The position numbers were made by a program, and so were the translations under genes. The notes under the pieces are model-generated. The model was not told the origin of the DNA. It saw only the letters and a list, made by a program, of their open reading frames with translations, and searched no databases. A stretch of 64,000 nt of DNA from Diadema setosum (taxonomy: Eukaryota; Echinodermata; Echinoidea; Diadematoida; Diadematidae): NCBI RefSeq assembly GCF_964275005.1, contig NC_092695.1:14399697-14463696 (forward strand), in the 5' to 3' direction. Numbering within the stretch: position 1 is the stretch's first letter; each line of letters opens with the position of its first letter. This document shows positions 21,725 through 33,843 of this stretch, piece by piece.

Positions 21725-24700
21725 TTCAGTTCAGTTTGATTTTATTTCTACATTTTTTTCCATGAAATCATAATGCGACACGTATATCTGACAACATAAT
21801 CGAAACAAAAACAGTTTTACAATCATAGTATAATAATCACAATAATATTTAAAGTTTAAACAGAACGACAATGACATCAAAGGAATCGACGATACACAAT
21901 CATGTTTCCAGGTAACGAGGAGGGAAAAATTTAATCTCATTTGTTAAGTAGAAGATCAATGATATAAGATGTTATTATATGTTTGGGGGGAATGCACCCT
22001 ACAAGCTTTGCTTCTTCAGCATTCCTCCCCCATCTCCTGCATTTTCGCAATTTCAGAATGTTTTTTTTTTGTGTGTGTGTGTGTGTGTGCTTATTTCTTT
22101 TTCACTTTGTTATTTGTATATCTATAAATTCCACTTATCACACTTTGTAATATTCACATATTATTATGTATTTATATTTCATTTGGAAGGAAAAATGTAC
22201 TTACAAGTTCTGTTGGAGAAGGAAAAAATAAATGAAATGAAAAAGCAAGCGCTTGATGGTGATGGCAGCCTCAATGAGTGAATAAGAAACATGATAATAC
22301 ATCAACATACAAAATAGGCAATCACCCATTGAACTGTCTTGTGCTAGCTTTTTGGCTACCACAAGGGGAAGCTATTATGTGGTGAAGCAATGAATTAAGT
22401 GCATTACGTGCGATGAAGTGTGCTTTCATAATACAGGTGTGTTATACTAGAATTAAATTTGATGTAATGAATAGATGTGAGGGATCGTATGAGTACTTAT
22501 ACCTCTGATTATGTGGATTACGTGGTTATGAGCGTGCATGTGTTGATGTAAAGTGTGTATGTATGCTGTGTGTGTGTGTGCGTTACGTGTGTATGTGTTT
22601 GTGTGTGTTTAGGGGTTATATACTAGTATTTTGAAAGTTTGAACAAAGCCCTTGTTCGTTTATGATATAAATGAACACCTCTTTAAAAAATCAGTGAACA
22701 CATAAATTAATGATTTAAAGAGAAATCAACTTAATAGACCAAGATTAAAGAAAAAGAAAACAGAAAAAAGAAACCTGTTTCATCTTTTTCAATATGGATG
22801 ATATTTAGAAATAAGATATTTCTTAAAAGCTGTCTGAAAGGAATTAAGGGAGGGACTTAATTTCAAATAATTGGGTAAAGCATTCCATGCATCAGCTGCG
22901 TTATGTATAATTGATCTTTGAGCTAAAATAAGTTTAGGATTATTCAAATGATAATCTGGTGAATGACGCGTGGGATAATTATGTATATTTGAACTAATAT
23001 TATACATATTTTTAAACAAAGACGGGAGTTGATCAGATTTATATTGAAACATGAATATACCTGTTTATAAAATATGAATATCTTGTATTTTTAATGTACT
23101 TAGATGGTTGAATAATGTTTCTGTATGAGACAAATAGTCAATATTAGTGATTATACGAATAATAATTAGTCTATTTTTGATGTGCTACAATTTTCCCAAA
23201 CGATATTACAATATGAAATATAAGACAAAACTAATGAGTGGTATAAAATCAAGAGAAATCTTTCAGTATGAAGATCTTTCAACTTGTAAAGTATTCCAGT
23301 ATTACTGGATACGGATCTCTGTGTATTTAGAATATGTTCATTCCAGTTTAAATTACCATCAGTGATGGTAAGTCCAAGAAATTTTGTGCAATATTTTTCA
23401 GCAAGAGAATATCCATCAATGAATATATTACAATTTCCCGGGCGCTTGCTTATTGTTCTAAAATGAATGCAACTTCTTTTATCAATAGTAAGGGATAATT
23501 TATCTGATTTAAACCATTCGGATACTTTAACCAGTTCACGATTTAATCGGGTGGTTAAAGTTTCTAAATTTTGGTGAGAATAAAGAATACTTGTGTCATC
23601 AGCAAAAAAAAAAAAAAAAATCAAAAGTGTTGAAGAATGAGATTAAATGATATCATTAACGTAAATAATAGATAACAATGGGCCTAAAACTGAACCTTGT
23701 GGTACCCCACATTGAATGTTCAGATTTTGCGAGCTGTGGGACTGAAACATAACATATTACTGGCGGTTATGCAGATAATCTATAAACCATGATAATGCTT
23801 GTCCTCTTATACCATATAATCTTAATTTGTATATTAGTATGCTATGATCAATTGTATCAAATGCTTTTGATAAATCCATAAATACCCCAATGACATGTTC
23901 TTTCTTTGAAAAATCCTGAATTGTATTATCATACAAACTTAACATTGCATAATAGTTGAATGCTTCTTTCTAAGGCCAAACTGATTAGGAATCAATAAAT
24001 CATTATTAATCAAAAAAATGATGAGACGTATGTAAATAATTTTTCGAGGATTTTGGATATAATTGATAAAATGGATATTGGTCTGTAGTAACAAAATAAG
24101 GAGGAATCATCTTTTTCATGAATAGGCAAAATAGGGATAACTTTAGCAATTTGAGGGAATTAGGAAATACACTCGTCATATTTTAAAGTGATAAATTAGA
24201 AATATAAGCTAATGGAGTATAGCAATTTAATAAATAATGTGTTTCAATATATATACACTAATAATATCATACCCCTTAGATTTACTCGACTTAAATTGTT
24301 TAACATTGATTATTTCATGTTGGACTAAAAAACAAAGAGTTTTCACTTGGTTTTGGTAAAAATACAGTAAAGTGTATACTATAATTATACTGGGATCAAT
24401 ACTAGCTGCTAAATTTGAACCTACATTGGTAAATTAATCATAGAAAGCTTTCGCTATTCTATCTGGATCATTAATATCTTTTCCATTTAGGCGAAATGTG
24501 TCAGTGGTTTCTATTCTATTCTTTCCTAAAAGATCATTAACAGTTTTCCATATTAAATTCATATCATTTTTATTTGTTTCAATACTGTTGGAATAATATA
24601 ATTTGCATGATAATCTAATAATAGATGTAAGTCGATTTCTGTATTTTCTGCATTTAACAAATTTCTGATGACTTTGACTCTTAATTTCTTGCTTGTATAG

Positions 24701-25760
24701 TTTATTGCGGGTGGATATAGAACTCATAATACCTTTGGTAATCCAAGGATGCTTGCTCTTTTTAAACTTTTTTACTTTTACTAAAGGCACACTTTTATTA
24801 TAATTAAACTGAAGTTTCATACGCTTTATTACCGACAACACATTTAACTTCATTCCATTCTTTACTAGCAAGATCAAAATTCACGAAATCAATATTTTGT
24901 TGAGTTTCTTTTCTATACATATCATTTTGACTTCGAAGGTTTTTTTTAATTGTTATTCATTATCATTTGATATAACAAAAATTGGTAAACGATCAGAAAC
25001 ATCATTACACAAAATGCCACTTACAGCACTTTTATTCAAAACATTTGAAATACATTATCAATCAAAGCTTTTGACGTGATTGATATTCTAGTTGGTTGAT
25101 TGATGTGAGGATAAACAGAGTAAGAAGATATCATGCTACAAAACTTCAGCGTGTAATGCTTATCACTATTTGATAAATTTATATTGTAATCCCCCATTAA
25201 ATATACTTCTTAATTTCACAAACAACGGTATTTAAACATTCATCAAATGTATCTAAAAATAAATCTGTGTTATGATTAGGGGGTCTTTGAATTATATATA
25301 ATACAATAATATTTTCAGATGTACTGTTTAGGATTTCAATAAAATAATCTTACCATCAATATGTAAATCCGGTCTTAATTTAAGTTTAACAGTATTGTGA
25401 ATATACAGAGCTAACCCACCTCCTTTATACCATGCAGACGATCAGAACGGTAAATTTTGTAATTTTCTATGTTGAATACTGGTGGAGAGCTATCATGGAG
25501 CCACGTTTCTGTAATACCTATTATCGAAAACTGAAAATTACTTAATTGTGATAAAAATAATTCTATAGGATCAAAATTCTTATCTAAACTTTTGGTATTT
25601 ATGCGAAACAAGCTAAAAAAATCGAGAACACGGGTCTTTTGATGCGTGAGTTTGTGAAATATAATGGGAATTTAGATTCTTGTTGTGGTCAATCAGATTT
25701 TCTCTTAATGAGCGAACTCTAGAATTAAAATCTTCAATTGTAAATACATATACTCTTGTT
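21725..25760 (-). mobile_element. degenerate LINE with endonuclease and RT
   Basis: Minus strand, in order. Near 25611-25411 there is an AP-like endonuclease start (RINTKSLDKNFDPIE, then IIGITETWLHDSSP). At 24877-24434 is the linker KHPWITKGIMSS. Reverse-transcriptase blocks follow: MDLSKAFDTIDHSI near 23900, GVPQGSVLGPLLSIIY near 23700 and FADDTSILYS near 23600. The C-terminal AADAWNALPNYL is near 22870, with the stop near 22789. A ~1-kb 3' region ends in AATAAAATCAAACTGAACT near 21735. There are many stops and frame breaks between blocks, so it is a dead copy. The order EN-RT and the C-terminal WNxLP motif fit the CR1/Jockey group; no ORF1 is visible. Confidence 0.8.
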
Positions 25761-26382
25761 TAATTCTGTCAAATCCAAGATGACCCTGAGGCCTCCATTC
25801 TTCTTTGGCCTTGTGAAAATATTTGATATGAATTCCCCTTCTACATGTTCACATGCTTCTATGACATTTTTCTCTACCATCTTGTTGATTTCTTCTTGAA
25901 TCACGGCCATTTCCTCAGAATTTCTTTTGAATTCATGAAGGGGTTTTTCCCTACAAGGGGGATAGTTAGCTAGGTCAAATTCAAGCTTGGAGCCCTGTAC
26001 AGCTTGCAAAATATATGTATCAGATGCAAGCTCTCCCCAGTTGGGCATAAGCTTCAGTCGACCTCCGACTGCAATATCACTGACATAAGATGCTGCTATC
26101 GTCTCCTTTACCTCATCACTCTTTGGGAGTTGCTCTATTTCATCCTGCCCTGCCCCTGGCCAAGCTTCCGGAACTGTGGGGCTTGGTGTCCCTTTCGAGA
26201 CGCTGTTGGGGTAAATGTATGGGGAGCTTGTGGAGTCCTCTTTCTCCACTGGTTTCGTTGGCCTAGAAAAGGCCTAGATGTGCTCACTGACGAGTCCGAG
26301 TAGGATGTCCGCGACACCCAACCAGCTTCCTTGCATCTGCTTTGAGACCCCTGGCAGTGGGTAGGGGCGATAGGCCGGCTTG

Positions 26383-26437
<55 letters not shown>

Positions 26438-27600
26438 CCGCCTCTCATTAGATTACTCCGGCCGCCGCTTTGTGTTGGTCTTGCAAGTCTTTTACTTGTT
26501 TGCCCAAGTCATCCCCAAAAGGTACTTGGTTGCAGGGTTTGTGGGTTTGAAAAGATGAGTAAATTTCGTGTTCAGATCCGGCTTTATCAATTCTTTATGG
26601 AGGGCATTCATCTCAAAGTTTGCGTTGCATAACAAAGCAAGAACGTCTTGCGGCTGTTCGGGAGACAATGTCATGTTGTTTGGATCGAGCAGGCTGACAA
26701 TATAAAGCCAAGATACCTTTTGTTAGGGATTTTTTAACCCTCTGAAGCTTCACATCCCTCGTACGAACAGAGGCAGAGAGGTTGTCCCAGATCGTCTGAT
26801 TTACTTTCGGGGTGTCGATCCCTCGACAGTTCGACTGCACTGGGTATTTGCTACTTGTCTCATCAAGCACTTTCTCATCCAGATGATGGCTCATCAAGAG
26901 TAGTTCACAAAGCTTGCTAGCTCCTCATCAAGAGGCTGTCCAATATCTGACGCCACTGCAAATTTAGCAGCAAAAGCTGGTAGGCCTACTGTCTGTGCTT
27001 CTGTCCTATCCACGCACGACTCCAGCTCTGAGCTATGCCCTACACTCAAGGCCTCCACCATGCCATCATCCTCAATATCCATTTCCTCTGTATGTGCCAT
27101 ATCATAATCTGCACTAGAAGTTGAAGCAGAGGCTGAATCACTTCGACTGCGATCAAGATGTCGGTCTGGCTGTGCATGTCTCGGGGCTGCCACTCCTTCC
27201 CTTTTACTGGGAAGAGCCTCCATGAATTGACAGAGCAAGCCTTCGAGTCTATCAAGACGACTGTTTACTTATCCAAAGTTGTCTTTTTTTCAACTTTGAC
27301 GAGTTGGATTTCGTAGTAATCCGAGGCCGAGTCGCCGCTACCGCCGAGCGGTCGGCAGCCTCCATCATCGCCGGTACTCCCCGTCCACGGTCCGTATTGG
27401 CAGCCGTCCCTTTCGCTGCCGCTGCGCGGTCAGCTTGGCTATTAACACTCGCCGCCTGATGTGACTCCGTTGCTCTGTTTTTGCCCGAAGATTCTGCCGC
27501 TGCGCGGTCAGTTTTCTTCTCTTTGTTTTCCTTTTCCGCGGCCATAAGCGGATAAGTCCGAAAGGAAGAATTTCCACGAAATTTTTGAAAATTCGGAGGT
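25761..27600 (-). mobile_element. DIRS-type retroelement fossil (gag and partial RT)
   Basis: The minus strand carries a gag-like region (about 27545-26610) recognised by a KVNQTIWDNLSASVRTRDVK-type motif. An RT amino-terminal region (about 26250-25765) carries EFISNIFTRPKKNGGLRVIL. This pairing is typical of DIRS-like tyrosine-recombinase retrotransposons. The rest of the RT, the RNase H and the recombinase are absent, because the element stops where the neighbouring LINE begins. It is clearly broken, in several pieces, with a long T run between the two parts. No terminal repeats could be delimited. Confidence 0.65.
26385..26433. repeat. long T homopolymer
   Basis: About 49 consecutive T inside the DIRS fossil. 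Length may be unreliable in assembly. Confidence 0.9.
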
Positions 27601-27612
27601 TGTGAAAATCCT

Positions 27613-27616
<4 letters not shown>

Positions 27617-27647
<31 letters not shown>
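27617..27647. repeat. (CA)n microsatellite
   Basis: About 30 bases of CA between the DIRS fossil and the 3' end of the Tx1 LINE. Confidence 0.95.
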
Positions 27648-27648
<1 letters not shown>

Positions 27649-29704
27649 TTTTTTGTTGTTTTCAGTGATCTTTTTATTAATTCCATTTCCTTTGAGAATA
27701 TAACAATTCAAAAAAAAAATACACACATTCTACATAACATCTGTCATAAATCATGTAGATATTCCTACAGTTATGAGACATAATCCATAATCCATAAAAC
27801 AAGAATAATCATTCAATTCATTTTAAGGCAGAAGTCAAACAGAAGAAAGAAAGGAGAATGAATTATCCGATCATTCCTTTTTAACTACAAAACAGACAAG
27901 AAAAATTAATATGCAATTGTAAGCAATTTAGCCAGACACTAGAAAAACAGGAAATGAAATTTCTATTATATTAAAAGAACAATAACAACAACAACAACAA
28001 CAAAAACCACCCTCATTCCCACCTTTCCACCATACCCAACCCTCAACTACTCATAACTTTAAACTTTAACCCCCCCCCCAAAAAAAAAAAACCGTCCCTC
28101 TCATATCTAAACCACCTCCCCATCCTCTACACCACATCCACCTCCTTACCCGAGACAGACACACTCCCTCTCATCCACCTCTCATCTCATCCACCTCTCA
28201 TCCACCCACCCACTCACACACCCACCCTGCACACACATCCACTTAACACACACACACACACCCACACCCCCCTGCACACACATTCACTCAACACAACACA
28301 CAATTATTTCTGCTCGCATTCAGAACATAAATAATTATACTAATTATGCTTAGGATAAATGCTGCATACACACAATACATGAATGCACATACACATATAC
28401 ACACAGTATACATATCCACATACCTGCATATATATTTCATATACACAATACTTATCTCTGAACTCAAAAATATCTAAAGAAAAAAAAAGTCAGTGATCAA
28501 ACACCCACAAAAGGGGAGAAGTACGAGTGCATAAATAAACTAATCCTTTACAAATTATTTAAACATTCCCATTTCAGCAAATGCAAACCCGGTTTATTTC
28601 TTCTAATGGCAATATCATTCTCTTCCTTTCGACATACCATTAATGCCTTTTTTAATTCTGCCAATGTCGGTGTTATTAACTGTGACCTCGCTTCATATAT
28701 AACATATGTTTAACTATAAGAATAAGAGTGGTGTACAATTTGATTCTGTGAAAAGTTCCTTCTGAACCAATATGCTCTCTAAAAAAAAAAAATCGAGTGA
28801 AAATATTCACTCTTAAAGGAGTGAATACAAAAAAGAGTGAATTTAGAGTGAAATTGGAGTGAATTCCGAGTAAAAATGTTCATTTTCACTCATTTTGGAG
28901 TGACCTCAGGGATCACTCGAAGATTTTGGAGTGATCCCTGACGTCACTCTAAAACGAGTGAAAATGAACATTCTCACTCGAAATTCACTCCAATTTCACT
29001 CGAAATTCACTCTTTTTTGTATTCACTCCTTCAAGAGTGAAAATTTTCACTCGATTTTTTTTAGAGAGTGTATATCCCGCCAAGCTAAATTACGTAACTC
29101 TTCTAACTGAAAGTACTCAATGAAATCATGCCATAAAGATTTAACCTTTTCACAGTTATAGAATAAATGCGAGTAAGTTTCAGAGCTTTTTCCACAAAAG
29201 GAACATAAATTATCAGCCACAAAACCAAATTTTAGGAGCTGTTCCTTAGTATAAATTGCCCCGTGTAATAACTTATATTGAAATTCTCTTAAATCTCCAA
29301 TTAGATTTGAACTTCTGGGCCTTATAAAAATATTATCTCTCATACTTCTATCAGCGAAAACAAATTTTTGGTGTCCATCTCTAATTTGTAAACAGTAAGA
29401 CTGCTTTAAAAGAGACACGAAATGTGAATAAATCTTCCTGGATTGTATCTTTTTTAAATCTGTAATTTGTCCAAAAAACTTTAAAGGTATATTAAAATCA
29501 TTGACATCTACTTCATACCAATTGCATAAAATTCCATCATATTTCCCACTTTTCAAAATGGACTCACAAAGACTCCATACATAAGCAATATTTTCACTTT
29601 GTAAACCTAATCTTTGAAAATAACTAATTGGTCTTATGGATTGTTTATCAAGTAATTGTTCTAAATGATAAACATTCCGCTCATATAAATCTGCATTAAA
29701 TGTC
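27648..29704 (-). mobile_element. 5'-truncated L1/Tx1-type LINE, split by a MITE
   Basis: Minus strand 29704-29071 encodes the C-terminal part of an L1/Tx1-like ORF2: FQYKLLHGAIYTKEQLLKFG, then the zinc-knuckle-like region NLCSFCGKSSETYSHLFYNC and VKSLWHDFIEYF. Beyond the MITE, 28770-28550 continues as LILIVKHMLYMKRGHS and, one frame over, ELKKALMVCRKEENDIAI ending WECLNNL and a stop. The 3' region of about 900 bp is CA- and A-rich, with AATAAAAAG near 27670. There is one frame slip in the tail. The 5' end is truncated at a (GT)n. Confidence 0.75.
28773..29070. mobile_element. 298-bp nearly perfect palindromic MITE
   Basis: Arms of about 145 bp read as near-perfect inverted copies around 28925. 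Examples are CTCTCTAAAAAAAA and TCGAGTGAAAA at the outside, TTGGAGTGAATTCCGAG / CTCGAAATTCACTCCAA inside, and GGGATCACTC / GAGTGATCCC at the centre. TA flanks both sides (28771-28772 and 29071-29072), suggesting Tc1/mariner-like integration. It lies inside the coding part of the Tx1 LINE. It would form a long hairpin if transcribed. Confidence 0.85.
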
Positions 29705-29900
29705 ACACACACACACACAACGCGCCAACGAATTGCTACATACGTGACCAGCGGGATCTCATCTTACACCCGATCAGACATGTAGTCTCGATCGGAGACA
29801 TACGTAATAAAATTGTAAATAAATATTATGAGCGAATTTACTCCACAACGGTTAAAAAAAATACATCACTTTTAGTGAATTATATTGATTTTTGCACAAA
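29705..29900. other. no recognised feature
   Basis: Short non-repetitive stretch; (CA)n at its edge (29703-29718). Confidence 0.35.
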
Positions 29901-31167
29901 CACCAGGCCCGTAGCCAGGGGGGGTGCGTCGGGTGCGTACGCACCCCCCCCCCCCCCCCAAATTCTGAAAGGTCCAATTTTTCATAATGACGGTTTTTAG
30001 CAATTCTCAAGATAACAATCCAAATAAATATAAAGACACATTATTATGCTACGTAAATGTGGAAGAGTACGTTTAACAATGTTAAAAATAATTGTACGAA
30101 ACCCTTTTGTTGTATGAACCATCGGATCGTCCCCATGCACACAAACACAAATGTTATGTATCAATTTGTGCGAGCTATTATTATATTGGCACTGCATGCC
30201 ATGGCCCTTGGCGCGTGTGACCGGTGTTTTTTTTTTCCACTGGCCGCCCGAGTACGTGCGATTCGTGGATGACATTGAGGTTGACACTTGCATTTTTTCA
30301 CAGGAACAGAGGTAAGTGGATGAAAATCTAATAGCCTCAAGTTTACGTATAATGTTTTTATTATGATAAGAATTAAAGAAATTTCCTCGAAATTATAACT
30401 ATAATCGAAAACCTGAGACATTTTACACGTCTCACAAAGATATAGTACATGTATATAAGTACATGTTGGCATGATAATGCCTGGGGATAGATTATTATGT
30501 CAACTATTTTCCATTATGAATGCATGCTCCAATCAAATTGTGAAAAGGTGGTCATGAATTAGCATTTCTTACGAACGATCAGGAGAGACAAAATGAGTCG
30601 GATTGGATTACAATTCTCACTTACAGCTTTGTAGAAGTCTGAGTCAACAGTATCACACAGTACTTCAAGACGTATTATAGTACAAACGATTTCTTGAGCC
30701 TGCACCGTTTCAGGCTCTGTTCTGGATACAGCGGTAGAAACTCATTCTTTTCTTTCTTTTTTATTTTATCATTATTTACTAATCTCTTTTCTAACTTACA
30801 GGTAGCGGATTTCTTTGCAGGCCAAATTCGGAAATGTAGTGTTGATTATTACTTATACATTTTCTCATGTTGTGACAGTTCTATTGGTTCTCATTTTAAA
30901 GTGAGCCAAAACCCAAAAAAATTTTCACTTATAATTTCCAAAGAGTATTATGCAGGCACGCAAACTCATTTTAGTTGTATTTCATATAAATGTAATGGGT
31001 AAGAGGGTATGAGAGAGAATGGAAAGTGCTGAGCTATGAAGTAAAATGGTAAAGTAAAAAGTTTGTCAGATAGTATTACAAAAGAAACTCATTCTTTTTT
31101 GTTTGTTTATTTCATCATTATTTACTTATCTCTCTTCTAACTTAAAGGTAGTGGATCTCTTTGCAGC

Positions 31168-32892
31168 CAGTGGCGTATCTAGGGGGGGGGGGGGGGCAAG
31201 GGGGGCACGTGCCCCGGGCGCCACTCCTTGGGGGCGCAAAAAAAAACGAAAAAAAAAACGAAGAAGAAGAAGAAAAAAAAAAACGAAGAAGAAGAAGAAA
31301 AAAAGAAAAGAAAAAGAAGAAGAAGAAGGAGAAGAAAAAAAAACTCGCCCGGAAGGGGGAGGGAGAATGGTAAGGGGGGGGGGGGGGGCAGAAAACCAAA
31401 TCAAACAAGATAAAAACAAAACATGATGACGCGGACAAAACGACAATGTTTATTGTGTTCACACAAACATTCTATGTTCTGTGAGCTGAAATACAAAAAT
31501 TTTCGGCTCGCTCGCTGCGCTCGCTCGCCAAAATTTGTATAAAAAAGAAGGTAAGAACAAAACGTGATGATGACAAAATGGCAGTGTCTATTGTGTTCAC
31601 ACATGTCATTTTATATTTAGCAGGCAAAATGTTTCACGGAGCAGCGGCTGCAATTTCATTCCTTCTGAAGCGATCGCCCATTGGATCAAAAGAGGGCGTC
31701 AACGGTTTCGAACATACGGGGGGGGGGGCGCAAAAAAAACAATAACAAATCAAACAAGATAAGAACAAAACGTAATGATGACGCGGAAATATACAAATTT
31801 CGGCTCACTCGCTCGTACTAATTTAGAGTATTTTTTCAAGTCCTCAGTTTGTTGGTATAAATCGTTATCTATAAGGCCGTCACTATATTTTGATTAGAAT
31901 TGTAAGATTTAATAAGCAAAAAATGACAAGAGTTTCATGATTTGTAAGCTGAAATACAAAAATTTTCTGCTCGCTCGCTGCGCTCGCTCGCCAAAATTTG
32001 TTTAAAAAAAGAGAAGAAGATAAGAACAAAACGTGACGATGACGCGGACAAAATGATAATGTCTATTGTGTTCACTCATGTCATTTTATATTTAGCAGGA
32101 AAAATGTTACACGGAGCAGCGACTGCAATTTCATTCGTTCTGAAGCGATCGCCGATTGGATCAAAAGAGGACGCCAACGGTTTCGAACATACGGGGAAGG
32201 GGGGCGCAAGAAAAAAATAAAAAAAGATAAGAAAAAAACGTAATGATGACGCAGAAATATACAAATTTCGGCTCACTCGCTCGTACTAATTTAGAGTATT
32301 TTTTCAAGTCCTCAGTTTGTTGGTATAAATCGTTATCTATAAGGTCGTCACTATAATTGTGAGATTTAATAAGCAAGAAATGACAAAAATTCCATGTTTT
32401 GTAAGCTGAAATACAAAAATTTTCGGCTCGCTCGCTGCGCTCGCTCGCCAAAATTTATATAAAAAAATATAAGAACAATACGTGATGATGACGAGGACAT
32501 TTAAAAATTTCAGCACACTCGCGCGCACTAAGTTAGAGTACTTTTTAAAGTCCTCAGTTCTTTTGGTATAAATCGATATCTATAAGGCTGTCACTATATC
32601 TTATTAGAATTGTAAGATTTGGTAAGCAAAAAATGACAAAAATTCCATGTTTTGTAAGCTGAAATACAAAAATTTTCGGCTCGCTCGCTGCGCTCGCTCG
32701 CCAAAATCTATCAAAATTCATTACATTTAAATCACCCTCAAAAAGATCCCTTTTAAGTGCTTAAAAAAGCATCATGCGGACTTTGTTTAAAGTCCCTACC
32801 GGGATGGGGTAGGGGTTGAACACTTTTTTTCAGAAATTAGGGGCGCATTTTCGTGCTTGCCCCGGGCGCCGTTTTCCCTAGATACGCCACTG
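31168..32892. mobile_element. 1725-bp non-autonomous hAT element
   Basis: Inverted ends CAGTGGCGTATCTAGG and CCTAGATACGCCACTG. TTTGCAGC is duplicated exactly at 31160-31167 and 32893-32900, an 8-bp hAT duplication. Subterminal inverted TGCCCCGGGCGCC. The interior has a purine tract (31238-31345), then about three tandem units of roughly 460 bp, each with GCTGAAATACAAAAATTTTC and GGCTCGCTCGCTGCGCTCGC (near 31483, 31948, 32405 and 32658). No transposase is encoded. Confidence 0.92.
31238..31345. repeat. homopurine GAA/A tract
   Basis: Over 100 bases of almost only A and G on the plus strand, with (GAA)n blocks broken by a few ACG. Lysine- and glutamate-rich translations of it are artefacts. 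Confidence 0.9.
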
Positions 32893-33669
32893 TTTGCAGC
32901 CCAAATTCGAAAATGCCCAGAGACAGCTAGTAACCAAATAACCTACTATAATTTAATAGATAAGAAATAACCATTCCAGTATGTGTCTTAGTGTGCACAG
33001 TAAGACAGATCAAATCAAATAGGAAAACATCTGAGCACTAAGCCTGAGGTCTGAATTTGCACTCAACTTCTTCCAAATGGCTAACGGATGTTTAATTTTG
33101 AATTTCACTGACCTCCAAATTTCACAAAGAAAACCTTCTTAGCATGATGGTTAATATGACATTTGACTGATATTGGAGATGTTTGTGAATCGGATCTACT
33201 ACCTTTAATATTATTAATCTAAAATGATTATTTGAAAGTTCGGAAATGCTGGAAATATCCTACCACAAGGAGGCCAAAATATAAATGGTTCACATTTACA
33301 ATTCATTTTGTTTTAAAAATTTTCTTATTTATTTTCGTTTTTGACAAACTCGCATACCAGGCTTCAGGCCTGCTAACGCGGGTGTACAATAGAAAAAATA
33401 AAAGTTAAAACAACACCAGGAAAATCACTATTCTCAATTTTGCGGCGCGCTACGCGCGCAGAGTCTCGAACACAATTAAACTTTGCAACTTCCCGGCAAA
33501 ATGAGTTTTAACTATTTCCTAGATGAAATACCGTAACGCGATTGCATGCAACAGACAAAAATACAAATTTCCTCGAGACTTTAAAACGTCATTAAAACAG
33601 TCAAAATTTACAATTTGCGGCGCGCTTCGCGCGCAAATTCTTATACAACTTTTGTAGTTCGGTCGTCCA

Positions 33670-33694
33670 AAGAATATATATATATATCTATCTA

Positions 33695-33737
<43 letters not shown>

Positions 33738-33766
33738 GTGTGTGTGTGTGTGTGTGTGTGTGTCAT
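33670..33766. repeat. (TA)n then (GT)n microsatellite
   Basis: ATATATAT with CTAT interruptions, then about 24 bases of TG. Inside the candidate 3.9-kb element. Confidence 0.95.
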
Positions 33767-33843
33767 CATTGGTATTGGTACCGAAGGTCCGTTTTTTTAG
33801 TGACCGCACCCCCCCTTGAAAAATCCTGGCTACGGGCCTGGTG

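Larger units (their letters stand above)
29901..33843. mobile_element. candidate 3.9-kb hAT-like element, composite
   Basis: CACCAGGCCCGTAGCCAGG at 29901 has its exact complement CCTGGCTACGGGCCTGGTG ending at 33843. Both ends continue into G- or C-rich sequence with GGTGCG. No clean 8-bp duplication is visible (AAA on both sides only). The interior holds tandemly duplicated TTTACTnATCTCTnTTCTAA segments, the hAT element 31168-32892, and GC hairpins TTTGCGGCGCGCTACGCGCG (33440) and TTTGCGGCGCGCTTCGCGCG (33613). No transposase frame is found. Confidence 0.5.

Noticed and set aside
27648-28549. Additional gene in the CA- and A-rich stretch
   Set aside because: It lies just after the Tx1 LINE stop codon, has simple-sequence composition and a polyadenylation-like end, so it is read as the LINE 3' region.
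31103-31462. Overlapping lysine/glutamate- and phenylalanine/serine-rich frames
   Set aside because: These are translations of the homopurine tract inside the hAT element, in all frames.
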